Shown: positions 26,548 through 34,603, counted from the stretch's first letter. The stretch is DNA of 64,000 nt from Candidatus Buchananbacteria bacterium CG10_big_fil_rev_8_21_14_0_10_33_19 (GCA_002773855.1 PEZY01000004.1:7839-71838); one strand, 5' to 3'. Notes: generated by a model from the letters alone, not told the origin. Program-made: numbers and translations.

Positions 26548-26943
26548 TTATTTTCTAGTAATGGCATTTTTACAAGAAACACAAGAACCTGATTCTGGAC
26601 GTATTTTTAATCTTTCAATTTCAATTGGCTCTCCACAATGGCTACAAGTACCATAGGTACCATCTGCTATTTTCTTTAAAGATTTTTCAACATCCCTTAA
26701 ATCCTTTTCTAACTCTCTTTCTACTGATAGATTTTTAGCATAATCAGCTACCTCTACGGCATTGTCTTCAGCGCTATCGCCATAATCTGGAAAGTCAGCA
26801 TTAAAATTTATTTCTGCACCAACCTCACCAGTCTCTTGATGACCAATACTACCAAGCTGTTCAATAACAGAAATCTTTCTGTCTTCGAGTTTCTTTTTAA
26901 GACTTTCTAGTAACTGTTTATCCATAGATTTATTATTAATCAT
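26548..26943 (-). CDS. DksA/TraR-type zinc-finger protein
   Basis: 131 residues from ATG at 26943; a second ATG at 26925 is also possible (125 residues). A coiled-coil N-terminal half, an acidic patch (FPDYGDSAEDNAVEVADY), and a C-terminal zinc finger: CSHCGEPIEIERLK then CVSCK. Family members bind RNA polymerase in its secondary channel, or act in spore or stress control. The open frame extends far upstream in phase (to 27378), but that part overlaps a GC-rich structured RNA with a terminator and shows foreign codon use, so it is excluded. Co-transcribed with lspA. Confidence 0.85.
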   Translation of the reverse strand: MINNKSMDKQLLESLKKKLEDRKISVIEQLGSIGHQETGEVGAEINFNADFPDYGDSAEDNAVEVADYAKNLSVERELEKDLRDVEKSLKKIADGTYGTCSHCGEPIEIERLKIRPESGSCVSCKNAITRK

Positions 26944-26993
26944 AAACTTAAAATTCCCTACAGGAATTGATAGTAGTATAGCAGAAAAAAAAG

Positions 26994-27360
26994 AGAAAAA
27001 AAAGGAGCGCAAGTTTTTCTCCACATGCACGGGTATGTATTGGAGTGACTTACGCTCACGGACTCTAGAGTCTGTCTTGACTATCGCCAATAGTTGGCTG
27101 GCAGCAGACAAGAATGCAGGACCTAAGAGGGTTTGTTTATTCGAACAATAAACTATGTTTTCTACCGGATACTGGCCGAAAACCCTCTTTGTGGGGGTCG
27201 ACCTTACGAGGTCGTCAGCATGGAGGTAGTTCGATTGTCCCTCCAAAAAATCAGTTGTATCTAGTAAAAAACAGAGAGTTAACATCAAAGCTTGGTTTTC
27301 ATGGTAATTCCCTACAAAAATTGTTAAAAAGAGCATTTCACAGTGATTATCATAATCACT
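26994..27360 (-). ncRNA. Candidate structured noncoding RNA or long leader before dksA
   Basis: About 365 bases from the expected start of a perfect promoter (27367-27395) to a terminator-like end: GAGCGTAAGT pairs with ACTTGCGCTC around an inner CTCCA/TGGAG helix and is followed by eight T on the minus strand. GC is near half, far above the surroundings. Inner helices include GTTTATT/AATAAAC, CGACC/GGTCG, GAGGGTT/AACCCTC and GCCAA/TTGGC. I found no tmRNA, RNase P, SRP or 6S hallmarks. A short frame (MKTKL, 27285-27302) lies near the 5' end behind AGGG, and its stop overlaps an ATG that opens in phase with dksA, so an attenuator-type leader is the alternative. Confidence 0.5.
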
Positions 27361-27362
27361 GT
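27340..27362. promoter_or_regulatory. 23-base palindrome at the RNA start
   Basis: ACAGTGATTAT-C-ATAATCACTGT, perfect 11-base arms. It covers about +1 to +21 of the transcript from the 27367-27395 promoter, so it could be an operator or a 5' stabilising hairpin. Confidence 0.6.
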
Positions 27363-27366
27363 AATC

Positions 27367-27395
27367 ATTATAGCACACTTTTTAGTCAATGTCAA
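27367..27395 (-). promoter_or_regulatory. Perfect sigma70 promoter
   Basis: TTGACA (27390-27395), 17 bases, TATAAT (27367-27372) on the minus strand. Drives the structured RNA and perhaps dksA-lspA. Confidence 0.85.
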
Positions 27396-27443
27396 TGCTA
27401 AATATTGACTAAAATTAGAGAAAAAGACTCCACTAGCTATTTT

Positions 27444-27487
27444 ATATCCACAGGCTTCCTTTAGAAGTTATCAACTCTTTATCCACA
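27444..27487 (+). other. Cluster of DnaA-box-like sequences
   Basis: TTATCCACA is perfect at 27479-27487, ATATCCACA at 27444-27452 has one mismatch, and TTATCAACT at 27468-27476 has two. All are on the same strand within 45 bases in the gap before the 27529-28863 gene's end. Could be a control site or part of an origin; no dnaA is in the window. Confidence 0.35.
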
Positions 27488-27528
27488 ACAGATAAAAATT
27501 GTGCAAAACTACACATAGTAGCTAATTT

Positions 27529-28863
27529 TTATCTTAAAATAAGGCCTTTTTCGGTAATTTCCAAAGAATTAAATATCTTAACATAATCAGTAAAACTGTT
27601 ATCGGCCACTAAACTAGTATTAAATTTAAGGTAATTGCCATTTTCTAAGCGATCTAGCCAATTTTGATTCATTAAATATTCATTATTGCTAATGATTATC
27701 TTATTATCAACACTTTTATACATTAATTTAAACTGGTTATCTGGTGAATCCAAATACATCACACCATTTCTATCCAAAAACGAAAACTGACTAATGTCTG
27801 GCAATAATTCCAAGACCCTAGTTCCATCGGACAAGTAAACACTTTTAGCAACTGGATACCTATTAGCCATAATAGTTTTTAATATTTCCTCTATTTTACC
27901 ACTATAAATATTCTCGACCACCACATAAAAATCATAATCTCCAAACAACCAGCCAGAATTATCAGCCTTCTTATTAGCTAGTACAAAAACATTGTGGCTA
28001 TCAATTGGTAAATAGGTATTTAAAATAACAGCTAACTTACTATCTATAAATGATTGATAGTCACTACTAGACGTTGTTTGTAAATTATTTTTCCAGTTAT
28101 TTAGTAGGTCGCTAAAATTAGTGGTCAAAAAAACAATATCGCCATCAATTTTATCTTTTAAATTTTTAACTTCGAAAGCAGAATAACTACCAACTACTGA
28201 TGATATTCCACCATAATACAGTCTTAAACCATCACCTTTAGCTTTAAAGCTAAGAATTATATCACTATTTTCATTTCTTAGCAGTAACTGAGTAATACCT
28301 AAATTAAGATCATCGCCAGATCCTAAAAATAATTTAGAAGCATAAATATTTATCGAACTAAACGGATGAAATCTTTTGACAATACTAGATTTGATTATAT
28401 TTTTTTGATCAGGCGTGTAAACATTTAACCAATTAGAATCCGCTACTAAAAATCTATTGTAAGATAATGTTTTATACTCTATATTATTACTCTTAAGTAT
28501 TTTTTTTACTCTACTAGGACGATCAGTTTTAAAAATAACACCATATTTCATAACGTTATTATCTAAACGACCAACAATCGAAACTTCCCGATCAATATCT
28601 AAAGATTCATAGCCTGGTAAGCCAAAATTGAAAAGTATTTTATCTAATAACCCGTCAATCTTATTAGAGCTATTTATCTTTGGTCGACTAAAATGAACAT
28701 AAAAATTAACATCACTAGCCACATAATTTATTAGAGTATCAGCAAAATTACGTTGCCAAATAGCTAATAATGACACCAAAATAAAAACACCTCCAACTAC
28801 AGATAAAGCGATAACTTTACTGCGTCTAGAGATGTTTTTAGATTTAAAGTAATTAACAAGCAT
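27529..28863 (-). CDS. Membrane-anchored protein of unknown function
   Basis: 444 residues. A basic start and one membrane helix (about residues 18-38) anchor a large extracytoplasmic, beta-rich, Ser/Asn-rich part. It loosely resembles DUF3352-type surface proteins of Patescibacteria, but I am not certain. It follows pnp by 15 bases on the same strand and may be read with it. No motif or catalytic residues recognised. Confidence 0.65.
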   Translation of the reverse strand: MLVNYFKSKNISRRSKVIALSVVGGVFILVSLLAIWQRNFADTLINYVASDVNFYVHFSRPKINSSNKIDGLLDKILFNFGLPGYESLDIDREVSIVGRLDNNVMKYGVIFKTDRPSRVKKILKSNNIEYKTLSYNRFLVADSNWLNVYTPDQKNIIKSSIVKRFHPFSSINIYASKLFLGSGDDLNLGITQLLLRNENSDIILSFKAKGDGLRLYYGGISSVVGSYSAFEVKNLKDKIDGDIVFLTTNFSDLLNNWKNNLQTTSSSDYQSFIDSKLAVILNTYLPIDSHNVFVLANKKADNSGWLFGDYDFYVVVENIYSGKIEEILKTIMANRYPVAKSVYLSDGTRVLELLPDISQFSFLDRNGVMYLDSPDNQFKLMYKSVDNKIIISNNEYLMNQNWLDRLENGNYLKFNTSLVADNSFTDYVKIFNSLEITEKGLILR

Positions 28864-28878
28864 GATTACGAGAGAATT

Positions 28879-31140
28879 TTATCTTTTTCTAAAACCAGAT
28901 CCGCCACGATCACTTCTCTGACGATCAAATCTGGCTCGATCACTGGTATGATGTGCACCACCACTTGTAGCTGGATTATCATTTCGTGGCTGAGGTTTGT
29001 AATTAGGATCAGCTTGCTTAACTGATAAATTAATTCTGCCTTGATTATCAATTTCCATAACTTTAACCTTTAAAATCTGTCCAACTTTAGCCACATCAGC
29101 AATACTATTAACTCGCTCATTAGAAAATTCAGAAATATGAACTAGACCATCTTTACCAGGTAAAATTTCGACAAAAGCACCAAAGTCCATTAGTCTCACG
29201 ACTTTACCTTCATAAATTTCTCCGGCTTTAACATCTTTAGTTAATCTTTCTACCCATTCTTTAGCCTTGTTTAAACCTTCTGAGCCCACACCAGTAATAC
29301 TAACAGTGCCATCATCATCAATATCAATTTGTACACCACAAACCTCGATAATCTCATTAATTATTTTACCACCAGTACCAATTACCGCACCAATTTTTTC
29401 TGGATCAATCTTAATCGCAATAATTTGTGGCGCATACTGTGATAATTCTGTTCGAGGTTCTGCTATGACCTGGTTAATCATATCCAAAATTTCTACTCTA
29501 GCTTTTTTAGCCTGAGACAAAGTAGCCTGACAAATTTCCATAGATAAGCCAGCAGTTTTAGTATCCATTTGAATAGCGGTAATACCATCTCTAGTGCCGG
29601 TCACTTTAAAATCCATGCCACCCTCACCATCCTCTAAATCTTGCAAATCAGTTAAAATTTTATATTTGTCACCCTTTGAGGCTAAACCCATAGCAATACC
29701 GGCTACCGGTTTTTTAATTGGCACACCTGCATCCATTAAGGCTAAAGTTGAACCACAGGTCGAAGCCATAGACGAAGAACCATTAGAGCCCATGACTTCT
29801 GAAACAGTTAAAATAGTGTAAGGAAACTCCTCCTTACTTGGTAAAACTGGAATCAAAGCTTTTTCAGCTAAAGCACCATGGCCAACTTCTCTGCGGCCAG
29901 CGCCTCTAAAAAATCCCACTTCACCAAAAGAATATGCTGGTGAATTATAAAAATGCATATAGCGTTTTTTAGAATCATCTTGAGTCATCTCATCTTGAAT
30001 CATGACATCACTTGGTGCACCTAAAGTAACAATAGACAAAACCTGAGTTTCACCCCGAGAGAATAAACCAGTGCCATGAGTTCTTGGCAAAATCCCCACT
30101 TCGGCTTCTAACGGTCTAATTTGATCTAATTTTCGACCATCAACTCTTAATTCTTTTTCTAAAATAGCTTCAGACACCACCTCTTCCAAATAACCTTCAA
30201 AACTATCTTTAACATAACTAATTATTTCTTCATGAGTGTCTGAATCTTTTAAGGTAGCCACAAATTCATCCAAGACCACTTTAGCCTTAGCTTTTCTTTC
30301 ACGCTTAGTACCCACTGGTTGATTAAACAAATATTGATCTAATCTGGTGGCAAAGAATTTTTTAGCTTCTTCAAATATTGCTTCTTTTTCGCCTATCTCT
30401 ACTTGCATACCAGCATAAGAATCAGCAATTAATTTAGCTTCATCTTGTTTTTCTAAACCAATATCTTTTCTGATTAATTCGATAAAATCCAAAAGTGGCT
30501 TAACACTTTTAACAGCAAAATCTAGAGCACTAGCCATATCATTTTCTAATACTTCTTGACCATCAGCATCAATCATCATAACTTTATCGCCAGCCACAGA
30601 AATTACTAAATTTAAATTTGAATTTTCTTTTTGATCGGCTGTTGGATTAATAATAAAATTACCATCAACTCGACCAATATTAATACCAGCTAGTGGACCA
30701 TGCCAAGGAATATCAGAAATATGCAGAGCCATAGCCGCTGCTGTAATAGACAAAATATCAAAAGAATTTTCCTTGTCATAAGACAATGAAGTTAAAACTA
30801 CTTGTACTTCATTTCTCATTTTTTGATTAAATAATGGTCTAATGCCGCGATCAATCATTCGAGCAGCTAGAACCGCATTATCTGTTGGACGACCTTCGCC
30901 TTTGATAAATTTAGAGCCCTTAATTTTTCCAGAGGCGTACATTTTTTCTCGCACTTCAATTTGTAACGGAAAAAAATCAATACCACTGCGAGCTTCTTTA
31001 CTCATAACTACTGTCGCTAGAGCTACGGTGTCACCATATCTAACAACACAAGAAGCATTTGTTTGCTTGGCTAATTTGCCAAATTCTACTGACAATTTTC
31101 GGCCAGCGAATTCCATTTCAAAACTTTTTTGTTTTAACAT
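28879..31140 (-). CDS. pnp: Polyribonucleotide nucleotidyltransferase (PNPase)
   Basis: 753 residues. Phosphorolytic 3'-5' RNA decay enzyme. Two RNase PH domains (residues ~1-210 and ~310-545; the second has GSSSMASTCGSTLALMDAG), an all-alpha linker, a KH domain (IGAVIGTGGKIINEI, ~565) and an S1 domain (YEGKVVRLMDFGAFVEI, ~630), then a basic Arg/Gly/Asp tail. Located downstream of rpsO behind a terminator and a long leader hairpin (31174-31237), the classical rpsO-pnp arrangement with likely post-transcriptional control. Confidence 0.98.
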   Translation of the reverse strand: MLKQKSFEMEFAGRKLSVEFGKLAKQTNASCVVRYGDTVALATVVMSKEARSGIDFFPLQIEVREKMYASGKIKGSKFIKGEGRPTDNAVLAARMIDRGIRPLFNQKMRNEVQVVLTSLSYDKENSFDILSITAAAMALHISDIPWHGPLAGINIGRVDGNFIINPTADQKENSNLNLVISVAGDKVMMIDADGQEVLENDMASALDFAVKSVKPLLDFIELIRKDIGLEKQDEAKLIADSYAGMQVEIGEKEAIFEEAKKFFATRLDQYLFNQPVGTKRERKAKAKVVLDEFVATLKDSDTHEEIISYVKDSFEGYLEEVVSEAILEKELRVDGRKLDQIRPLEAEVGILPRTHGTGLFSRGETQVLSIVTLGAPSDVMIQDEMTQDDSKKRYMHFYNSPAYSFGEVGFFRGAGRREVGHGALAEKALIPVLPSKEEFPYTILTVSEVMGSNGSSSMASTCGSTLALMDAGVPIKKPVAGIAMGLASKGDKYKILTDLQDLEDGEGGMDFKVTGTRDGITAIQMDTKTAGLSMEICQATLSQAKKARVEILDMINQVIAEPRTELSQYAPQIIAIKIDPEKIGAVIGTGGKIINEIIEVCGVQIDIDDDGTVSITGVGSEGLNKAKEWVERLTKDVKAGEIYEGKVVRLMDFGAFVEILPGKDGLVHISEFSNERVNSIADVAKVGQILKVKVMEIDNQGRINLSVKQADPNYKPQPRNDNPATSGGAHHTSDRARFDRQRSDRGGSGFRKR

Positions 31141-31173
31141 ATGTTTCCTTTCTGATTAAGAGGAGCAGCACAC

Positions 31174-31237
31174 GGATTTTATTTGAAGGTAAATAAGTTC
31201 TTCATCAAAAGCTCATTTATTTTCAAATAATAAATCC
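31174..31237 (-). promoter_or_regulatory. Long hairpin in the pnp leader
   Basis: Arms 31174-31197 and 31212-31237 pair over about 22 positions with a small bulge and few mismatches, ending roughly 30 bases before the pnp ATG. In Escherichia coli a similar hairpin is cut by RNase III and used by PNPase to control its own mRNA; the same role here is inferred. Confidence 0.55.
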
Positions 31238-31288
31238 TAAATACTAAACCTCATTTTAAATTATTAATATACAAATAAACAATCAAAC

Positions 31289-31316
31289 AAAAAGAGGAGA
31301 CAAGGCTCCCCTTTTT
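31289..31316 (-). terminator. rpsO terminator
   Basis: 11-bp stem (31289-31299 with 31306-31316; one G-U pair), six-base loop and T-run on the minus strand, directly beyond the rpsO stop. Confidence 0.85.
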
Positions 31317-31322
31317 GTAAAA

Positions 31323-31670
31323 TTATGATTCTGATTCTTCTGTTTCTTCTAATTCTTTTTCCATGTCTTCGGTTGGAATTTCTTTTACATCTTCAGCCTT
31401 TTTAAAAGTTTTTAACTTTAACTTTTTAGCTAACTCTTCAAAACTTTCAAGATTTTCTCGTTGCAAATATTTAAGTAATTTTCTTCTTTCAGAAACCTTA
31501 CGTAATAGACCTCGGCGTGATGAAAAATCTTTTTTGTGAGTTTTTAAATGCTCAGTTAGATTTTTGATTTCTTCGGTTAGAAGAGCAATTTGCACTTCAG
31601 AAGAACCGGTGTCATTTTCATGGGTGGCAAATTTTTTAATAATCTGCGCCTTTTTTTTCTTATCAATCAT
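31323..31670 (-). CDS. rpsO: Ribosomal protein S15 with acidic C-terminal extension
   Basis: 115 residues. The first ~88 are standard S15 (HENDTGSSEVQIALLTEEI, LKTHKKDFSSRRGLLRKVSERRKLLKYL), the 16S rRNA-binding protein of the small subunit. About 27 extra residues at the end are strongly acidic (Glu-rich), longer than the usual 89. The promoter is at 31749-31777. The 5' leader has AGGAGG at ~31742-31747 followed by an open run from an ATT, far from the true ATG; whether that matters is unclear. Confidence 0.97.
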   Translation of the reverse strand: MIDKKKKAQIIKKFATHENDTGSSEVQIALLTEEIKNLTEHLKTHKKDFSSRRGLLRKVSERRKLLKYLQRENLESFEELAKKLKLKTFKKAEDVKEIPTEDMEKELEETEESES

Positions 31671-31748
31671 TTTTAATGATATCCTGTCACGAAATTCCCA
31701 GTAATTACTTTAAAAACCAAGAAAATCGCCTTAATAATTAACCTCCTT

Positions 31749-31777
31749 ATCTTATTATAAAAGACCAGTTTTGTCAA
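31749..31777 (-). promoter_or_regulatory. rpsO promoter
   Basis: TTGACA (31772-31777), 17 bases, TAAGAT (31749-31754) on the minus strand; it overlaps the 3' end of the upstream gene. Confidence 0.7.
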
Positions 31778-32009
31778 TAGCCCGTGTAGATATCTTGCCA
31801 CTTACAAAATCATCAATGCCAATTGTTTCTTGATAAGCGTTTAAAACCCAAATCCAACAAAAAGCCGAAACTACCACCAAAAAACCAATGGCTGCCCAAT
31901 CTTTTGGTTTCATAACTTGCTGTAAGATTGTTTTCTTTTTTACCGCTGATACTTTACTTGGCATTTTGCCAGGCATAGTATTAGGAGTAGAGTTTTTTTG
32001 AACTCCCAT
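31755..32009 (-). CDS. Small single-helix membrane protein, unknown
   Basis: 84 residues: a Pro/Met/Lys-rich start (residues 1-35), one membrane helix (~40-58, with WAAIGFLVVVSAFCWIWVL) and a short polar end. It has its own promoter at 32040-32068 and a short leader. It lies next to a group of small genes (32079-32856) with similar composition. Not recognised. Confidence 0.6.
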   Translation of the reverse strand: MGVQKNSTPNTMPGKMPSKVSAVKKKTILQQVMKPKDWAAIGFLVVVSAFCWIWVLNAYQETIGIDDFVSGKISTRAIDKTGLL

Positions 32010-32039
32010 AAATATTTTTTATTTATAAATAATATTTAT

Positions 32040-32068
32040 ATTATAGCAAAAATATTATTTTTGGACAA
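32040..32068 (-). promoter_or_regulatory. Sigma70-type promoter
   Basis: TTGTCC (32063-32068), 17 bases, perfect TATAAT (32040-32045) on the minus strand; drives the 31755-32009 gene. Confidence 0.6.
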
Positions 32069-32072
32069 AAAA

Positions 32073-32093
32073 ACAGGCTCACGAGGAGCCTGT
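32073..32093 (-). terminator. Terminator of the small-gene operon
   Basis: ACAGGCTC/GAGCCTGT stem with a five-base loop and minus-strand T-run; begins in the stop codon region of the 32079-32408 gene. Confidence 0.85.
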
Positions 32094-32408
32094 GTGTTCA
32101 CAGTTGGGGCACTGTGTGGCTTGATCCTTTTGTGGATCAACATAACCACACCGTGGGCAAGCACCAGATATTTCTACTAGTCGCTTTATTTTTCCCTTTC
32201 TTTTTTTCTTGGCCACTTCCTTTTCTTTACTACTGCACTCAGTGGCATAGTATTTGTGTTTGTCCCAAGGCTTTTGCAGTTGAATTTTGACATAAAATCC
32301 AACCACCTGATCAGCTGTATAAGCATGAAAAGGGCCAGCCACTTTGACCCCATCAGACCTACGCCTAATGTCAAAAAGAATGGGCGTCTTCTGCTTTTTT
32401 GCTTTCAA
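32079..32408 (-). CDS. Zinc-ribbon protein with TTG start, unknown
   Basis: 109 residues. The start is TTG at 32408, seven bases after AGGAG; the ATG nearby is out of frame. A basic N-terminal domain (residues 1-75, beta strands then KKKRKGK) is followed by a zinc ribbon CPRCG...CPNC near the end. Third gene of a three-gene operon (32856 to 32079) with a strong promoter and terminator. Could bind nucleic acid; function unknown. Confidence 0.6.
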   Translation of the reverse strand: MKAKKQKTPILFDIRRRSDGVKVAGPFHAYTADQVVGFYVKIQLQKPWDKHKYYATECSSKEKEVAKKKRKGKIKRLVEISGACPRCGYVDPQKDQATQCPNCEHTGSS

Positions 32409-32411
32409 TAG

Positions 32412-32678
32412 TCATCTCCTACTGTTGAGAATTGTGCCAGCCCATCTGGCCATAGCCGAATAAACACTGCGAGAGACATGGGTAGTAGTCGGCTGCTCTT
32501 CATTTATCACTTGGCGACCATTGTCTATTAAGGCAATTTTGCCAGTGACATTTGAAAAAGTAAACCGAGCGTTGTACTCGACAACATCAATTGTGACCTG
32601 TTGCTTCTGTCGATCAACTGACTGAAGTAACAAAGTCACCTCTTGACCACCACTTCTTCTAACAATTTTTTGAGCCAA
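32412..32678 (-). CDS. Small unknown protein with TTG start
   Basis: 88 residues from TTG at 32678, eight bases after AGGAG (32690s); this start replaces a longer frame to 32765 that would overlap the upstream gene by over 100 bases. Rich in Gln, Arg and Val with beta-strand character; no membrane segment. It overlaps the upstream gene by about 20 bases and is separated by three bases from the next gene. Not recognised. Confidence 0.5.
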   Translation of the reverse strand: MAQKIVRRSGGQEVTLLLQSVDRQKQQVTIDVVEYNARFTFSNVTGKIALIDNGRQVINEEQPTTTHVSRSVYSAMARWAGTILNSRR

Positions 32679-32856
32679 CTTGTGTTCTCCTCTGGCTGAT
32701 TTCCGATTGAACTGCTTCTGCCCAATCATCCATAGCGATACCAGAACGTTCGTCGTAGAAGTCACCAGAACACCACGACTGCGACAATAAGGCTTCCCAA
32801 ATTATCTGCAATTCTGACAATGTCATAGTCTTCAACTTTTCAAAAATACTAGACAT
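32659..32856 (-). CDS. Small unknown protein, first of a three-gene operon
   Basis: 65 residues from MSSIFEKLKT at 32856 with AAAGGA upstream; the longer frame to 32922 would start within the promoter. Largely helical, acidic and Trp-containing (SQSWCSGDFYDE). First gene of the operon that ends at 32079. Not recognised. Confidence 0.55.
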   Translation of the reverse strand: MSSIFEKLKTMTLSELQIIWEALLSQSWCSGDFYDERSGIAMDDWAEAVQSEISQRRTQVGSKNC

Positions 32857-32893
32857 GATTTTTTTCCTTTCTTGTAAGGTACGTTTCACCTCG

Positions 32894-32922
32894 ATTATAT
32901 CATATTTTAGTATTTTTGTCAA
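32894..32922 (-). promoter_or_regulatory. Perfect sigma70 promoter of the small-gene operon
   Basis: TTGACA (32917-32922), 17 bases, TATAAT (32894-32899) on the minus strand. Confidence 0.85.
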
Positions 32923-32945
32923 TAGTTATATCCAAAATAAGCCAT

Positions 32946-32970
32946 AAAACACGGCTTTTAACCGTGTTTT
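32946..32970 (-). terminator. Terminator after the nitroreductase gene
   Basis: AAAACACGG/CCGTGTTTT stem with a seven-base loop. Confidence 0.8.
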
Positions 32971-32988
32971 GTAATATATAATTATTTA

Positions 32989-33489
32989 CTAATAACTTTC
33001 TTGCTTTATTCTAGTTCTATCAAAATCATCTTCACTATGCTCTTCTTCTGCTTTACCAATCACACCAATTGGTATTAAACATAAAACTCTGTGTTCATCT
33101 GGTACTGACAACAACTCTTTTACCTCTTTTTGCGCATTCTCATTCCCTCTGATTTGCACCCAACAAGCACCCAAGCCTTGATCAGTAGCTTCTAGCCAGA
33201 TATGTTCGGCCGCAATCGAACAATCTTCCACCCAGTCTGGACTTTCTGTTTCGTGACCCACAACTGCAATGACGACCTGAGCATCTTTAACATGTCCTGA
33301 CCATGGTGTTACCTTGGATAGTTTTTCTTTAGTTTCGTTATTTTTAATAATTATTAAATCCCAAGGATAAATAGCATTAGCTGATGGGGCGTACATGGCC
33401 GCTGATATAATTTCATTTAATTTTTCATCACTAACCTTCTCGTCTAGATATTGACGAATGGCTCGTCTTTTTTTAATAGCTTCAATCAT
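32989..33489 (-). CDS. Nitroreductase-family FMN protein
   Basis: 166 residues. The start AIKKRRAIRQYLDEKV with the FMN-phosphate Arg residues, APSANAIYPWDLIII (FMN contact), and the later GLGACWVQIRG segment place it in the nitroreductase family, which transfers electrons from NAD(P)H to nitro compounds or quinones. The real substrate cannot be told. Twenty bases follow yvcK, so they may be read together. Confidence 0.9.
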   Translation of the reverse strand: MIEAIKKRRAIRQYLDEKVSDEKLNEIISAAMYAPSANAIYPWDLIIIKNNETKEKLSKVTPWSGHVKDAQVVIAVVGHETESPDWVEDCSIAAEHIWLEATDQGLGACWVQIRGNENAQKEVKELLSVPDEHRVLCLIPIGVIGKAEEEHSEDDFDRTRIKQESY

Positions 33490-33509
33490 ATATATATTTT
33501 AATTTATAT

Positions 33510-34442
33510 TTAAATTTTAATTTCCATAATAGTTTTAGCTAACTTTTTTGAATCATGTCTAAATAAATTTGTATTACTAATCAAATCAATTTTAGTAACA
33601 TGATTGGGATTACCACTAACATCTGGAGACACAAAAAAAGAATTCTCGTTAGCATAAACTTTGGATAATTCTTCTGACGGTCTTTTGGTATTTAATATAA
33701 CATGATCAATGGCATTATTACTATACCTTTGAACTTCAGCTATAAAATCACGAGCGGTAAAATTATTAGTTTCACCATATTTGGTCATTACATTACATAC
33801 ATAAATTACTTTGGCTTTAGTAATTTTTAAAGCTGGAACAATGCCTTCGACTAATAAATTAGGAATAATGCTAGTATACAAATCACCTGGCCCAATAATT
33901 ACTAAATCGGAATTCATAATTGCGGCAATGGCTTTTTTATAAGCAAAGGCTTTGGGCTCTAAAAATACCCGCTTAATTTTTAATTCGGGATTGTGCTTAG
34001 GAATATCAATATTCGTTTCACCATGAATAACTTGACCATTTTCTAATTCAGCGCCAAGCTGCACATTATCTAAAGTCGCTGGCACGGCCTGACCTTTTAC
34101 TTCCAATAACTCTGAAGCCACCTCAATAGCCGTAGGAAAATCACCGGTAATTTTTGTCAGAGCAGTAATAATTAAATTACCCATATTATTTCTTTCTTGT
34201 TCACCATCAAAACGATATTCAAAAATTTGACGCCAAATATCCGCTCTATTTTCTGAGAGAGCTACTAAACAACGGCGTAAATCACCAGGTGGCAAAACTC
34301 CAAATTCATCTCGTAGCTGTCCAGAGCTACCACCACTATCAGCTGCGGTCACGACAGCTGATAAACTAACATCATATTGTTTTAAGCCTAAAAGCAGGTT
34401 ATAAGTGCCAGTACCCCCGCCGATGACTGTTATTTTTTTCAT
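33510..34442 (-). CDS. yvcK: YvcK/CofD-like protein (gluconeogenesis factor family)
   Basis: 310 residues from MKKITVIGGGTGTYNLL at 34442; an upstream start at 34490 is rejected as the Rossmann start should be near the N-terminus. Marks: GGGTGT, AADSGGSSGQLRDEFGVLPPGDLRRC, IGPGDLYTSI and NTKRPS. The family includes YvcK/MgfK, a UDP-sugar-binding factor that affects cell shape and carbon metabolism. Cytosolic. Confidence 0.93.
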   Translation of the reverse strand: MKKITVIGGGTGTYNLLLGLKQYDVSLSAVVTAADSGGSSGQLRDEFGVLPPGDLRRCLVALSENRADIWRQIFEYRFDGEQERNNMGNLIITALTKITGDFPTAIEVASELLEVKGQAVPATLDNVQLGAELENGQVIHGETNIDIPKHNPELKIKRVFLEPKAFAYKKAIAAIMNSDLVIIGPGDLYTSIIPNLLVEGIVPALKITKAKVIYVCNVMTKYGETNNFTARDFIAEVQRYSNNAIDHVILNTKRPSEELSKVYANENSFFVSPDVSGNPNHVTKIDLISNTNLFRHDSKKLAKTIMEIKI

Positions 34443-34490
34443 ATATTTAAAGATAACTGAAATATTAACAAAAATAAGGCTAAAAAGCAA

Positions 34491-34519
34491 TTGACTTTTA
34501 CTAACAAAAATGCTATATT
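34491..34519 (+). promoter_or_regulatory. Promoter of the tRNA pair
   Basis: TTGACT (34491-34496), 17 bases, TATATT (34514-34519), 12 bases before tRNA-Arg. Confidence 0.7.
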
Positions 34520-34530
34520 TGTTAGTACTT

Positions 34531-34603
34531 GTCCGAGTAGCTCAGTGGATAGAGCGACAGCCTTCTAAGCTGTGGGTCGCAGGTTCGATCCCTGCCTCGG
34601 ACA
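34531..34603 (+). tRNA. tRNA-Arg (anticodon UCU)
   Basis: Complete cloverleaf: acceptor GTCCGAG/CTCGGAC, D arm, anticodon stem ACAGC/GCTGT with loop CTTCTAA (anticodon TCT), T loop TTCGATC. Discriminator A; CCA not encoded. Reads AGA/AGG. Confidence 0.97.

Noticed and set aside
27000..27300. tmRNA, RNase P, SRP or 6S RNA
   Set aside because: Searched by eye on both strands for the tRNA-like ends, the GGAAAGTCC and ACAGAA motifs, the GGAAGCAGCC loop and a closed long hairpin with central bubble; none fit.
26944..27378. Open frame in phase with dksA extending about 145 codons upstream
   Set aside because: It runs through a terminator with T8, a perfect promoter lies at its start, and its codons are GC-rich unlike the neighbours; treated as noncoding, though not excluded.
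32412..32765. 117-codon version of the small unknown gene
   Set aside because: It would overlap the upstream gene by more than 100 bases; the TTG at 32678 has a well-placed AGGAG.
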